Shown: positions 1-12,660, numbered from the stretch's first letter. The stretch is DNA of 64,000 bases from Paragordius varius (GCA_964247055.1 OZ176052.1:11036001-11100000), one strand, 5' to 3'. The notes: a model not told the origin generated them from the sequence alone. Translations and numbers: made by a program.

Positions 1-254
1 CAGAATGTAATAGATTGTTATGCATTTAGAATAGTATGAATTTAATATCATATATCATAAAATTTTGTTTAGGAGAAGCCATTTTTATTTCATCATTTTT
101 CAAAATATAATATTTATTTGATTCTAAATAATTAAGTTTAGTTTTTTTAATAAATCACATTTAACATTGATATAAACAAAATTTGCATGATTTTTACATT
201 TAGTTATGCACACGTATCATGTTGGCTAATTACCTTTGGGTTTTGCCTCTGAAT

Positions 255-455
255 AAGTAAGATGATGTATTTTTAAACAAATTTTATTATTATATTCCGG
301 TTCACTTATGTTATTTAAGTGCAAACTTTTTCCATGGTTTCAATTTATTATATATTATATCTGATATAAAACACGCCTGGGGTATTAGCTACCCCAATTT
401 GAATTGAAGGATTAAAATGAATGCGTTGTATTCAAGTGTTAAATACTAACTTCTG
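255..455 (+). repeat. Dispersed repeat B, copy 1
   Basis: About 200 bp that match, in reverse complement, the stretch at 6870-7075. The core is a stem-loop, GGGGTA-TTAGC-TACCCC, flanked by a shared TTGAATTGAAGGATTAAAATG-like sequence and a shared TTATATAAGTGCAA-like sequence. It lies just upstream of and slightly into the C1orf43 promoter region. Family unknown; probably a small non-autonomous element. Confidence 0.65.
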
Positions 456-503
456 TGCACTTGTCAAATGTGCATATTATCGCCATAACATGTCCTAACA
501 GGC

Positions 504-1094
504 ATGTTTTCTGGGCCTTTGATAATTATTATAATTTCTTCTTCATTGGGAGTTTATTGATTAAATATATTTAGATATTTCTCATATTTCTACTATTCGC
601 TAAACGACAATTCGAAAGAGCAGTTTTTCATGAACCGTTTAATTCTATATCTGGATTTTATGCTTCCAAAGTATATTATAATCCTTTTTTAAAGACCCTT
701 AAAAACCAAATAGATGACCTTATAAACTTTTCCGCAAATTATAAACCACAGCATAACTTAATGATTTCTCAAAATTTATATCTTCAATATCGCTATGAAT
801 CAATCGAATATTTAAAAAACATACGTAATTTAAAATATATAACATATAGTTAAAAAAGCTAAATTAAAAGATTACGGTAATACCCATTTATTTGACTTGA
901 ATTTGCAGGAAACTTTGATGAAAATGCGCATGGAACATTTTCCCAAAATAAAAATCACTACAATTAAAGAATTATGCGGATTATATGAAAAGGCTCGATA
1001 CTCCCATGAAGTTGAGTTAATATATAATTAGTAGAATTTTACAATGGAAGAATGCAAAAGAATGAAAAAATTAATTGATGATGTATGTAAGTAA
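504..1094 (+). CDS. C1orf43: C1orf43/NICE-3 family membrane protein
   Basis: Five exons: 504-551, 575-670, 695-824, 850-1010 and 1035-1094, giving 164 aa. The four introns are 23, 24, 25 and 24 nt, all GT-AG, and phase closes to TAA. Residues 6-25 form one hydrophobic segment followed by AKRQ, matching the human transmembrane segment and its KRQ boundary. The C-terminal half (LKDYGNTHLFDL, then GLYEKARYSHE) matches the human RSYLLDL...GYETARYGTG region. Family: single-pass membrane protein of Golgi/mitochondria-type membranes linked to phagocytosis; exact function poorly known. It is shorter than human C1orf43 (about 253 aa), lacking the distal tail. The ATG at 504 directly precedes the membrane segment. 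A GTATGT lies in the last codons, so a further 3' exon is possible. AATAAA at 1331. The gene is invisible to ordinary ORF finding because every exon is short. Confidence 0.86.
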
Positions 1095-2528
1095 TTAAAA
1101 TTTATTCAATGGATAACGCCTTAATTATCTATGTTTAAACTGCACCTCCGCAACTTCATTTTTTTTAATGAAAATTAACGTATTTTTAACTTTCTCATAA
1201 TATATATTGAAAAGGTATTTTTACATATTTTTTTGATAATTTTAAAAGCATATTATATTATAAAAAAATATTTACAGCGGAAAGTAATAGATAAAAATTG
1301 TTGTTCTTACTTTAAATTTTTTTTAATACCAATAAAAGTTTTGGCTTATATTTTTGGGTCCTTGAAAACTTATAACCATAGTATATAAGGCCAGGAAATG
1401 TTCATATTTAAAACTTATATTTAGCAAAATAATTTACAAACGTTTCCAATAAGAAAGCGCTTTATGCATAAATTTCATATCATTAGAGATATTCATCTGG
1501 CATCAAATACTTTCAGTTTATATATTAAAACCGAGCGGCATGAGATATTCGGACCATGCCTAAAATAGTTATAAAAAAATTTAAATGAACAATATTGTCT
1601 TGATGATTTAGAAATCTTTGTTTAATTAAAAAGGAATTAATATAAAATATTTTATAACTAGCAACTTATAGATTTTTCAGTCTTTAGATTACCGACCATT
1701 TTATTTTCCTATTTTGGTTCTACAAATATTTAGTCAAGGACTAGTATTAAGAATGTTTAATTGCGTTGATGGCACCATGGGGTTCGGTGCTGTTTTAGAA
1801 TATGAAACCCAGGCGGTGAATATCCACATAAATATATTTCAAAAATAACCCGACATTTTTGTATTGGGACCTCACAATCATAATATTTAAACTTTTGATT
1901 TTTAATTACATTTTATAATAATATATTATTTTTGCGAATACTTAATGCTGATTAATTATATACTTTATAAAATTGCAATAAAACATGTAAATGTGTTTGC
2001 AACTGCTTTTCATAACCAGTAATAATTTAATTCTTTCCTGTCAAAATTTTTTCCTGAAAAGTTGGAAATTCTATAATTTAATATACGGAAACAGAAGAAA
2101 AATACCCTATTATAAAATCTCATGTATAAACATATCTTTTGCCAATTTTGCAATCAAAGTTGTCGAAAATCACTAGTGTTTTAATATATCATAGACTTTA
2201 TCATAATGAAAATTAGAGGTAGCCTTCTTAATTGATATAATATTAGGTTACAATGCTCTATTTTGTTAATCTATGCGTTAATATTTCCATTTGAAAACTA
2301 TATTTTTGTAATTAATAATTTATTTAATGTAAATAATAATAAATTGATGATACGGAATTGATATAAATTAATTTATTTGAAGTTGATTTTTTTTACTTTT
2401 CATTTCTTTGATTATATTATGGAAGTTTTTTTATAAAATATTAGAATGAGAGAATAATATTTTGCTTTATTAGTGACTCACTTTTCTATTTACACGCGCG
2501 AATACCTCAATCTATACAAATATGATAT
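1095..2528. other. Intergenic, AT-rich
   Basis: No gene can be supported here. Long A/T runs dominate. A short open stretch at 1754-1849 has less AT-biased codons, but no splice partner or family resemblance was found. AATAAA for the minus-strand acetyltransferase lies at 2466-2471 (TTTATT on this strand). Confidence 0.5.
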
Positions 2529-4140
2529 TTATATCCAAAATGCTTCGATGCTTGAAACGCAATACACCTTTTCTAGCGGTATTTGACCTATGCCCCAACG
2601 ATTGATATAAGTCGAGTTTTCAGAATTACTTTCATGCTCAGCACATAACTCTAAATCTTTGTAATTTTCAAAATTGTCTGGCAAAGCTGATAACTTTTTA
2701 TCTGAGTAGTTATTGATATAATTGATAGATGAGTCTTTATTTAATGAGCCTGTTTTATACATTCGGTAAAGAGTTGCCAAATTTTTAGGGTCTTTTAATC
2801 GTGGATTATTCCAAACATTTCGTTCCGCCCATTTTTGGTATCGCGTATTATAAGATTTCATTATTTTTTGTACCTTGACTTCATTGACTAGATTATCACT
2901 CTGATTCATATCAATTTTTGTGATTTCAAACGGGCAAATCATATCTAATCGTGTTGTTTCAGCAATAAATGTTAACAACTCATCGAAAATTGTATTAGCT
3001 ATTTCCGGGTTATCAGCATAGAGTGGACCGATGCTATATCCCTGATATCTTTTAAGCAAACAACCATACCCTCTGATAGGAAAACATTTATTACCCACTT
3101 CATTTCCACCATTTACCATGTTTTCATGATTATTATCTGAATTGTAGCCATTATGAAGGTTTGTTTGGTCATTATTACACAAATTGGAAAACCAAGTCTT
3201 ATCGATTGCGGCTAAAAAAGCGAGATTTTTTGTGTCGTTTATGACTTCTTCTAGAAAATCTTTACGTGGTCCGGTATGCACCACACAATCATACTCAATT
3301 ATATATGGTAGTAAATGAAAATTGTTTCGGATATTAACAATTATATTATCCTTGTTTCTATTTGCGAATATGTTTTCCGAATCTGCTATGGAGTGTTGTT
3401 TATCCGCTTTTTTAACTTGACCGGAATATACATTAACTAGAAAAGAAAAGGATATGATAAATTATAATACATATTAAAATTGAAAGAAAAAAATGGTATA
3501 TATTTGCCAAAAGAATCAAAATACCCGTAAAGGTTGGATCAGTGAAACCCAATTTTTTATACATGGCTACTGCAGTTTCTACGGAATATAGAGATAACAC
3601 GCGGCTTTGTGTATGTCTTAACATTGCATCCCATAGTTTGGAACCGTATCCAAGTCTTCGAAAGTTTTTACTGACAAGATAAACTCCTATCATGGTTTGT
3701 TGCTCGTTAATATTTATGCATATGATATTGCCTAAAACAAAATATGCAGTTATATTAAAAATGTGAAAGTTTTTTATATATGTCCTCTATCACATTTGAA
3801 ATATTTACCACAACCACATATCTTTCATTAGAATTTATGTGAAATTCGGATATCGCTTTAAAATAAATATAATGTATTATTCTTGGTTAATATATTAGAA
3901 TGCAAATTATACGGATAATAATATAAATGATTTAACACATAAAAAATGGTCTTTTGATTATATACCAATAATGCCTTTTGTCTCAATTTCTCCAATCAAC
4001 CAACCTTGTGGATCCATATTCAAATAAAATATCCAAATCTGAGTTGATCCAAGGTTCCAACCTTCCTCCTTTGTAACAAAATTCTGTATGATTGGAAAAT
4101 CAGTTTCCTTCGCATTCCTTATTTTAATTTCAGAATTCAT
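2529..4140 (-). CDS. GNAT acetyltransferase with YitH-type C-terminal domain (paralogue 1)
   Basis: Three exons on the minus strand: 4140-3966, 3731-3525 and 3436-2529, giving 429 aa; both introns are phase 1 and GT-AG (234 and 88 nt). Residues 1-130 are a GNAT N-acetyltransferase domain. The acetyl-CoA loop is RRLGYGSKLW at about residues 83-92, followed by the conserved LYS...YKKLGF element. The C-terminal half has the GPLYADNPEIA signature of the second GNAT-like domain of YitH/HolE-type proteins (Pfam Acetyltransf_18). Reaction: acetyl transfer from acetyl-CoA; substrate unknown. About 10 kb downstream in the window is a longer paralogue with the same first two intron positions and phases, so this is a tandem duplication. 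An insert of Asn/His-rich low complexity (about residues 210-245) separates the domains. No signal peptide, so probably cytosolic. AATAAA lies about 58 nt past the stop. Confidence 0.9.
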
Positions 4141-5751
4141 AATATAAATTTATTCTTAATATCTCAAATGTGGAATAAAAAAACACATGTGTGCAAAAAT
4201 AATGAAAATACGTAGACAACAAAGAAAATTACATACAGTTATAACTGTTATATTATATAGACTACATACCACAAAATATCTCGAAGGCAACCTGTTTTGA
4301 TTCAAATATAAAAGCGTTATTTTGAAATAACACAATAAAATTTGGCCTTAAATAAATGTTTATGAAACAATTCATTTTTCTCGTATTTAATATTAAAAAA
4401 CAACTAAGCATTGAACACAATGTTGGCTTATATCTAAAACCGCTCATGAACTTTTTCGCTATAACTATCGATTTTTATGTTAAAAATACATTTTTTAATA
4501 ACGTGTATATATATATATATAATGTTCTAAAAAAATTTAGCACAGAGATACAAAAAATTTAAATATATACCTTTCAAAACAATTTCCAATCAAAGGGTCG
4601 AATCGGCTAATTTATTACAATGAATAGGATACACCGGTTTTGAATGCTTTGTCATATGTTTTTAGAATTAATACTTGTTATAGGGAATTGTTTTTAATTT
4701 AATTATATTAGAATTACATAACTAAAACTAATTGGACGAAAAATTGCTCTTATTTTTAATTATATAATAAAATCATAGCTAGAGTGACAATTTGTTTATA
4801 TGATAGCATGAACACGACGCATACAAATAAATGTTTATGAATTATAATCTATAATGGTAGCCTAATCGAAAGGTAAAATTGGGTAAATGATAAAAAATGA
4901 TTTCAATTTTTCAGCTATAACTTAAATTGAAAATATCCATTTTACTGCACATTAGGTCGATAAAATGAAACTAAGCTACTAATTTTTATAATAGGTATCA
5001 TAAAGAATATCTTGTACACACAACTTATTATTAATAAAACATTTAATTCCAAACGTTGAAAGGCTTGAATAATACGTATACAATTTGGAGGTTTTCAACA
5101 AAAATTGTGCGATGTGCCGTAAAAGATATTTATATCTAAACTAATACATATTTTCCACTCCTTAACATCGAATATTTTATGTCCAAAAATTAAAAACCAA
5201 GGCCCGAAAATAGGATTACACCCGGAAAAATTAAATATTTTAATAATAAACATATCCTCTTACATGATATTTGGTTAACTTTAATCAAAAATTTTTTATC
5301 AAGTGCAAGTTAAATATCTTATTTAAACATTGATAGGCATTTCCTAGTATATAATGGGCGGGGTTTTTTATTCTAAAATCTGATCAAATTGTATTTTAAA
5401 AAACTATACCTTTAAATAACATATTTTAAATAATTAGAAGATATTATTAGTTAGTCAAAAAATGATATACCATTAAGTGTGATTACACATTTAATCTTTT
5501 GCTAAAACTTAGTTTTACAAAAGTGGATAACGAATTTGGATTTATAGATTTATTTGAAAAAATATGATTTTTTTTGTCAAACATAGTGTAAAAATTCTTT
5601 GTGCCTCGTAAATCTCGTACGTTAATCACCACCCATGTACGCGTTTATAAAATTATTAAATTCGTTATAACAGGTATAAATAAATTTAATATAAATTTAT
5701 TAAAGGTATTAAAAAACATGGTATATTTATATTTTATCAATATATGAAATG
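4141..5751. other. Intergenic, AT-rich
   Basis: No supportable exon. It contains a short (TA)n at about 4505-4521 and the 3' flank of the minus-strand UBX-like gene, with a polyadenylation signal (AATAAA on the minus strand) at 5696-5701. Confidence 0.5.
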
Positions 5752-6490
5752 TTATATTGATTCAATAATAAATGCCATGTTAGTGGTAATATCTAATGTT
5801 GCCAATGTTTTTGTTTTATCGTTTGGAATCAAAGTTTTGATAGCTCCATCATCAAGTTTGAATAATTTAAATTTCTTTGATGAATACCCATTCTTTTTCA
5901 TAATATAGTATAGCACCTAAAATAGATAAAATGATCTCACATGCAAATTCTGGTGAATATGAAAGGAATGTAAAAATGTTGTACGACCAGACTTAAATTT
6001 TAATTTTATTGTGGGAGCTTTGGAAAATGTTGCTTCATCAATTTCTTCATCATCATCTGTGTCTGAATCATGTGCGTCAAGCTTTTCAATTAAATTAGAA
6101 CCTTTCGTCTTTAAAATATAAATTTAATTTACTACAAATTTATAAAAAGCGTCGCGTTGTTTTTCAAACTTCTCTTTTTGTTTTGGTAATAAAACTTCTT
6201 CTTTATAGTTTCGTGTAACTTTATCATATTTATCTTGAAGTGATTGAGAGTCAACCGGACTATCCTAGTATTATTCATATTCATACTTTTATCACATATC
6301 CATTCCCTGCAAAATTGGATTCGAAATCTTTGCCTATAATGTTTTGATAATCTTTATTAACTTTTTCTTTTATTTTAGGTAAAATAATATTATCATAATG
6401 TTCTTTATTCTAAATATTATTTTTTTATACTTTTTTATCGAATTCTTTTTGTTTTTCGGACCAAAATGCTTTGGTATCAGATATTGACAT
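5752..6490 (-). CDS. Small UBX-like (ubiquitin-fold) protein
   Basis: Five minus-strand exons: 6490-6431, 6409-6287, 6264-6136, 6108-5941 and 5916-5752, giving 214 aa. The introns are 21, 22, 27 and 24 nt, all GT-AG and all phase 0; without splicing each would introduce a stop. Residues 1-110 are charged and probably helical/coiled (KEEVLLPKQKEKFEKQRDAF). An acidic linker (DSDTDDDEEID, about 120) follows, then about 85 residues that read like a UBX domain: IKLKFKSGRTT, HSFHIHQNLHVLYYIM, KKFKLF, then TLATLDITTNMAF. UBX domains bind the p97/VCP ATPase. The resemblance to FAF2-type UBX is by eye and loop residues of the p97-binding turn are not clear, so the family call is tentative. The gene itself is well supported by consistent splicing and codon use. 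Confidence 0.6.
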
Positions 6491-7963
6491 TTATGGGCCA
6501 AGGCTGCGCTGGAAAGGGGGTGTGCGCTTTAACATATGCGGTAAACTATCTCTGGTAAAAATAATGTTATTCCCGTCAATAATTATAAGGTAGTGGACTA
6601 TCATGAGTCGTTTGTAATTTAGAATAGCAAAAATATATTTTGTGCAGATGTTATATATATATATATATATATTATAATTATACACAAAACCCTTATGGAT
6701 CAAAACTAAAATTATGATTAACACTTAGGAAAATTCTTTACCAACAATAGAAAAGAGAAGGATAGCGATATCCCCTCTTGAAGAAATAAATTGAAATTTT
6801 ACATTTTTCTCCAAAATATTTTATAAATACTTTATGTGGAGAAAAATTATAATACGCTTTTTTATAGATACAGCACATTCATTTAACACTTGGATACAAC
6901 ACCATTTTAGTCCTTCGATTCAAATTGGGGTAGTTGGATACCCCAGGCCTGTTTAAAATCAATTACTTTAAAAAGGGAAGGAATCGAAACCATGGCAAAA
7001 TCTTGCACTTATATAACATTAATAAACCGAATTATATCAAAAATTTTATTCAAAAATACTTGATATTTCATATTTTAAACTAAAACCGAAAGGTAAAAAT
7101 TTCGTCACCGTGACATGTGTGAAATGGTAAAATTAAAAAATAAAGCAAAATAAACCGCTTTTTCTAATTCTGTCAATGTTGGAGGTAATTTAAATAAAAT
7201 ATTAGCTTTAATTTTACCCTTAAAATTAATGAAGACGATATTTTGCAAAAATTTTATAAAATAAAAATGGCGTCCGAATAGTTTGACATGGTTCAAAACA
7301 AAATTTTTAATAGATAATTTGGTTTATTTATAAAATTTTATAAGGATAGAATTTAAATTGGGACCGTTTCCTTCAGTATTTTTTAGAAATACTAAGATTA
7401 ATTACTTCTGAGGTATTTAGATACCCCTTGAATTGAAGTGATAATTCCTTGGATATAAATGGGGATCGTTGGTCACTACAAGCCTATCTTAAATCAAATA
7501 TAAATTATATCAAAAACGAAGCACACAAATATAAAAAGATCTTGAAAAAACTTGATTTAATTTAATTAATGAACAGAACATGTGTATGGCTTAATAAAAA
7601 AATAATGCAAAATACACTTTTTCTGTTCATATTAACACATTATGCATTTTTGGGGAGTTTATATCTAGAGCGATTTATTATCTCAAAATGTATTTGTTAT
7701 TAGGCTGATTTTAAAAGTATGATTTTTTAGATTCTAAGGCTCATAATTTAAAAAATTTAAATGTAAACATCCTCATCTTAAATTTCTTTAAATTTATTTA
7801 AATAGTTAATATAGCATGCAAATAATTTATTTTATGGTTAGAAAATGTAAAATATTACTTTGGTAAGCTCTCAGGGTGCATTTACCAAGAAAACTTGATA
7901 CTTATTGATTTAAAATCAATTCAGTTCAATCGTGTTCTAAATTCTCAACTTTTGACTCTAAAA
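6491..7963. other. Repeat-bearing intergenic region
   Basis: No gene seen. It contains a (TA)10 tract at about 6652-6671, dispersed repeat B copy 2, and a decayed third piece of the same repeat at about 7400-7440, recognised from the hairpin GAGGTATTTAGATACCCC. Confidence 0.5.
6870..7075 (-). repeat. Dispersed repeat B, copy 2 (inverted)
   Basis: Reverse-complement match to 255-455, including the hairpin GGGGTA-GTTGGA-TACCCC, a shared ATAAGTGCAAG-like stretch and TCCAAGTGTTAAAT. Identity looks like roughly 75-80% by eye. With copy 1 it brackets C1orf43, GNAT paralogue 1 and the UBX-like gene in inverted orientation. Confidence 0.65.
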
Positions 7964-9701
7964 CAGTGGTACTCACCAAAAAAATTTGACGGGCCAAATA
8001 AATTATATTTTTTTTTCGAGGGCCATGAACCTAATAATGGCAAATATTCCATAGCTATTTGACACATATGGACATATTTATACTAAATCAGCATAATAAA
8101 TTTTTTGCGGATCGCATGTAAATCTAGCTAAAAACTCGTTTTGAACCATTTAGTTTAAAAAATTAATATATTTTGATAACAACATTTTTTTTGATATAAT
8201 ATGCTTCCGCCTCATGACAGGCCAATCTTAATAGGTCCTCCATATGATCATCGGTTGAGCGATTTCTGTATGTATTCTTGACATGCTTCTATTTTGAATA
8301 TGCCGTCTCACACGTGTAAGTTGAGGGAAAAACAATTAGGATGACTTGAGCACATTTTTTTATATTTTCATATTTATTTGGCACATCTTGCCAAAACTCT
8401 ACATATCTTTCTTCTCTATGATTCTCCTGAATATAGCCTCTAAATTATAATAATTTTTTAAATCTACGAATTCTCTAATGATATGCGTCTGATCAAAACC
8501 GAAATGATCAATTAATATTGGATATCAATATGCCATGGATTTTCAACGAGTTTTAAACAATTTTAATATTTCAATTCTTGAAATCTATATTTAATCCCAT
8601 TAGATAAAAATATTAAATGATTGTCCATTAATAAATTAATCTCCGCGGTAAATTCCATATTTTCATCATGAATCGTTTTGTTGGAAAATAAACGAGGAGT
8701 GTTTTATTTATAAAATCTTGTTTATATATAATTAATTTTTCTTCATAACAAGTAGTTGATTAGCTAATTGGGTTATTTTTTTCTCCCCTGAAGACTTGTA
8801 TTAAAAATAGTAAGTTTTTAAGTAATGTCGCAAAGGTTGGCTAATAAAACCCACTATTTGACACTATTAATATCCCGTCATACTTTTTGTTATCTTTCAT
8901 AAACAATAGAATTTCATGTCTTAAAACAAAAAATCCATTTTTTTTGCTAAGGCTAGCCATCTCTCAACGGTGTACAAAAAAATATCATCAACTGTGGATA
9001 TCTTTGAATTTGAATTTACGGCGGTTGAACTCTGTCACAGACGTGGTTATCTATATCTTTTCGTTTCTTTTATCATGATTTTCTGGTATTTTATGAAAAT
9101 GATATATTGTAAATTGTCTGTTTTTATTTAAAACGACAAAGAGTTTTTCTTCCCATTCTTTTTTAAGGGTGTGATTTTCATCGGATAATTTACGTTTTTA
9201 GCATTAGATGTTACTCTTTAAATTAATGTTTAAATATTATGTTATTTTTTAAAAAAAATAGGAATATAATTTTAATTATGCATTAAAAACAGGTCGAAAT
9301 TTAATGAAGTTGACTTAAAAAATATTTTATGGAATTGAGTTATAAAAAATGATGCAGGATAGCATCGAAAAGAATATGTATATGCAAGTTTGGGTGAAAG
9401 GCTGCTTAAATCCAAAAAAGAAATTCAATAATTCAAAATAGAAAAGAAAATACAGCAGAAACAACGTGTGCCAAAATTTTGAAATCATTTTAATTAATGA
9501 AATTTTTCTCCATTTCAAATTGGGTAAATATACCAAAATAAAATCTAAAGAAAATAAATTAAAATTTAAATAGGCGAAAATTCGTTTATGTCTATTTTAA
9601 AAAATTCATCGATAAAAAACAAAATTAATTTGGTTATAGGGCAATTTTAAAGCACTCTTAGGGCCGCATGCGGCCCGCGGGCCGCGGTTTGAATATCACT
9701 G
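7964..9701 (-). mobile_element. Decayed hAT-superfamily DNA transposon
   Basis: A 1,738-bp element with terminal inverted repeats CAGTGGTACTCA (left) and CAGTGATATTCA (right end read inward), flanked by a perfect 8-bp target duplication CTCTAAAA (7956-7963 and 9702-9709). An 8-bp duplication and CAGTG ends are hAT hallmarks. The transposase was on the minus strand. Its C-terminal dimerisation region is still readable at about 8330-8205: CETAYSK, one stop, then KHVKNTYRNRSTDDHMEDLL and RLACHEAEA, as in ZBED-type hAT transposases. Other frames are broken throughout. The right end is GC-rich (GCGGCCCGCGGGCCGC). Not capable of encoding a full transposase. Confidence 0.88.
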
Positions 9702-9709
9702 CTCTAAAA

Positions 9710-11329
9710 GTTTCAAAATAAATAAATAAGCTTTTTTATATAATACAAGAGGACAATGTTTGATTATTGGATTTTAACTTAGCTACTTTCAAAATGTTTA
9801 TTTACAAGATTGAGCTCTGTTATATAAAATACCCCAATACATCGCAAAATTCATAGCTTTTAACACCATTTATAAAATGTTGAATAATAAAAATGACGTT
9901 GAAGTAGTTTAATATGAAGTAGGGTTTTGAAACTTTATATATCTTGTACACTAGTCAACAAATTTAGACATTTTTAAGCACCACCACTCAATCTTTTTAA
10001 ATTATGACTAATTTCAGTGTTTTAAAACCGAATTTTAAAAAAATTTTGATCCCGCCAATCAGAATTTTGAAATTTTATAGGTTTTTCAATTTTTCAAAAA
10101 CAAGAGAAAATCGAGAGAAAATTAAATATAACTTTAAAATAAAATGTTATTATATTATAAACTTATCATTTAATAAAGCGTTTTAAACTCTATCTTTTGA
10201 ATATAAATATGTCATTTAAATATCAGAGAGAAAAAAATAGTACGGACTTAAACGTCAAAATTTAGTCTTTTTTTTCAAGTGATTTTATAACACATATAAA
10301 ATTTTTTTAAAAAAATACTAAAAAAGGCATTCTATGGTTTAAACCTTCGGCTTTCAGCTATATTTTTTTTGTTAGTTTTCGTTCTTTTGAGTACTTATTA
10401 GACTTTTTCTCTTGAGTTGGTTCTTATAAAAAATCCTTTATTTATACCTAGTGGATATACCTTATTTTTTTTAAAATTATTGGTTGTTTTGTATTTTGAA
10501 TATCAGATGGATGTTGTGTAGTCACTTTTAGTAGAATTTACTGTTATGGGATTGGACCATTTGTATTTACCTAATTTATTTTCAATTTAATTGTAGAATT
10601 TATCTAAATTTATTCTGTTAATTGGTTAATTTGACATGTCAATTTGCCTGGATTTTGCTTGCAAGTCTCTCTTATCGGACTTTACGATTACTTATTGTTA
10701 TCTTTGCCACATCTGGCATAATTATAGGATGGCTTGGGAGATATGAGCTTGTGCAGCCGCCCGGATCTATCACACTATACATAAGCGCCTTTTAGATTTT
10801 TAATACTTTGGCTATTAGCTTGTTTAGTATCTTATTTAATGCCTAGAATTTGTTATCCATGCATGGAATATTACTTGTATCGACTTGCTCGTTTGAATAT
10901 TTAAACATATGTGCACAAGGAATGATTGTTATTTTTGAATTAAATACAAATTTAAAAATTAAATTTTGGAAAAATCCTATTGGTGGCCTCAATTTTCTTT
11001 TTTGTTTTGGCCTTTCCATGCCATTAGGTATTAGATAATGCAAAAATAATGGGGTGGTGCAAAACCTTGTAAATATAAATTTTGATTGAAATCGTCTCAT
11101 TCAGTAGTTTTTTATATTTGGTCTAGGGTCACTAGTCAATTCCAATTTTAAACCAATTGTTAAATTTTCCAGCTGGAATTTTTTCATGAAATGTTAGTAT
11201 CTATAAAAATAATGCGTGAAACTAGACACGGGTACCATAGAATAATTATAAAATTATTTTAAATATGTTATATGTCAAAATTAAACATTTCCCTAAAATT
11301 ATTATCATTTAGTGTCTGCATTTTTTGGA
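9710..11329. other. Non-coding, AT-rich
   Basis: No gene or recognisable element. The stretch 10640-10790 is less AT-rich (around CTTGTGCAGCCGCCCGGATC) and may be an old element remnant, but no family was identified. Confidence 0.4.
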
Positions 11330-11514
11330 AACTAGCCAGGGCGAAAAATGTGGAACTTTCGGAGCCCACTCTTAAATTTATAAAAATATTGTTTTGCTTT
11401 TTAAATGTAGTTTATGATATATTTAAATGATATTTTTTGGAATGCAACATTAACCAAAAAATTTATTTGACAAAATGTGCGTAAATTTTGCATGATAATC
11501 CGATACATTTATCA

Positions 11515-11550
<36 letters not shown>

Positions 11551-11590
11551 TTGATCAGGATAATTTTTATACCATCCGATTTTGGACTCA
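11330..11590 (+). repeat. Dispersed repeat A, copy 1
   Basis: Shares with 20350-20695 a run of conserved blocks in the same order: AACTAGCCAG, GGAGCCCACT, TAGTTTATGATATATTT, an (AT)n tract and a TTTTTATACC-CGATTT-like end. The (AT)n is at about 11515-11550. Family unknown; the two copies are direct repeats about 9 kb apart. Confidence 0.65.
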
Positions 11591-11689
11591 GTGTAATAAG
11601 AAACGATATTATACACCTGAGATTAAATGAGAATCACAATGGTCAAAACGAACAATTAATTCTATAAAATTTCAGTAGCGCCAGTTTAA

Positions 11690-12130
11690 AAAATAAAATT
11701 TCGGTTAGTCAATAAAACTATCTTCCCCACCCTTCTTTTTATCCTTGATGTAATCCACCCTCAACCTAATAGATGGCTGTCACTGAATCACCATTTGGTG
11801 TATGGAAGAACAGCAAGAGACGTCTTTTGTGGACAGTGGCTAGATGAATCTGACACCATTTTCTTGATACAATAAAGTCCTTTGAACTATAAGTCTGGAG
11901 AAAACCTCTTTAGAGAAAATGGTAAAATATTACAAACAATCCGATCCTAAATGAAATCAACTTGAACATGTCCTTGCTAGGCATGTATATTCGCGCTTAA
12001 ACCTTATTTCCGACACTTTTTGACACAGCTTATTGGGGATCTCTGTAATTTGGGAAAGGATATCGGTTAAAAGAGGCCAACAAGATGGATAGACAACATT
12101 CTAAAAGAAGCCAAATTGATCCTGGTAAAA
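11690..12130 (+). mobile_element. LINE reverse-transcriptase tail, decayed
   Basis: Less AT-rich than its surroundings.Near its end (about 12068-12122) the plus strand reads KRPTRWIDNILKEAKL, resembling the conserved C-terminal GRP-R-W-DN--ED segment of LINE reverse transcriptases. The rest is broken and not confidently translatable. Confidence 0.4.
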
Positions 12131-12403
12131 CTTATTATTAAAATTGCAATTATAATCTAGTTTTTTTACAATATTGAAAGTTGTGGACTGAGCAATACAT
12201 CCATTTCAAAAACATATCAAACTGCTTCGAGCCAATTTATACAACATTTTTGCAAAATATCGTTTTATTCATTCTAAGTTTTAATTTGGTAAATCACATA
12301 TAAGATTAATATGCAAAAAAAGTGGTTTATGTATTATAGACGTATGTCATGGCTAAATTTTTACCTTCGGATATATTCATAATAATATAAATAATAATAA
12401 TTA

Positions 12404-12660
12404 TATGATATCACTCTTTCGAGAAGGGTGTCCTCGCGTCTTAGGTTTAGTTTTTCCATTTCGCTCTTAACCGTATCTTGCGTTTTAGAGAGCCCTCTAC
12501 CCCTATTACCTTACACAATATAATCTCAATCTTTTTACTAATGTAGTTATTATCTCTTCTTTCTACGTGTTTAAACCATCTAAGACGATTTAACATCATC
12601 TGTTCTGCTTGATTTCCTCACTTCGTATAATGTACACTTTCCTTACCTTGTTTTTTCTTA
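12404..12660 (-). mobile_element. LINE reverse-transcriptase tail, decayed
   Basis: On the minus strand the sequence reads LNRLRWFKHVERRDNNYISK and, one frame on, RGRGLSKTQDTVKSEMEKLN then LRREDTLL. This is the classic end of a LINE pol protein (RLRWFGHVER ... GRGRPKKTW). A single frame change separates the two parts. No ends or target duplications could be found; it is a 5'-truncated fragment of a lineage different from the RIC1-intron LINE. Confidence 0.72.

Noticed and set aside
1754-1849. Short open frame beginning MFNCVDGTMGFGAVLEYETQ
   Set aside because: Slightly coding-like composition but no splice partner, no family resemblance and only 32 codons.
255-7075. The inverted repeat B pair as ends of one large transposon carrying three genes
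   Set aside because: Copies are internal-looking with no target duplications, a third decayed piece lies outside the pair, and the enclosed genes are ordinary host genes.
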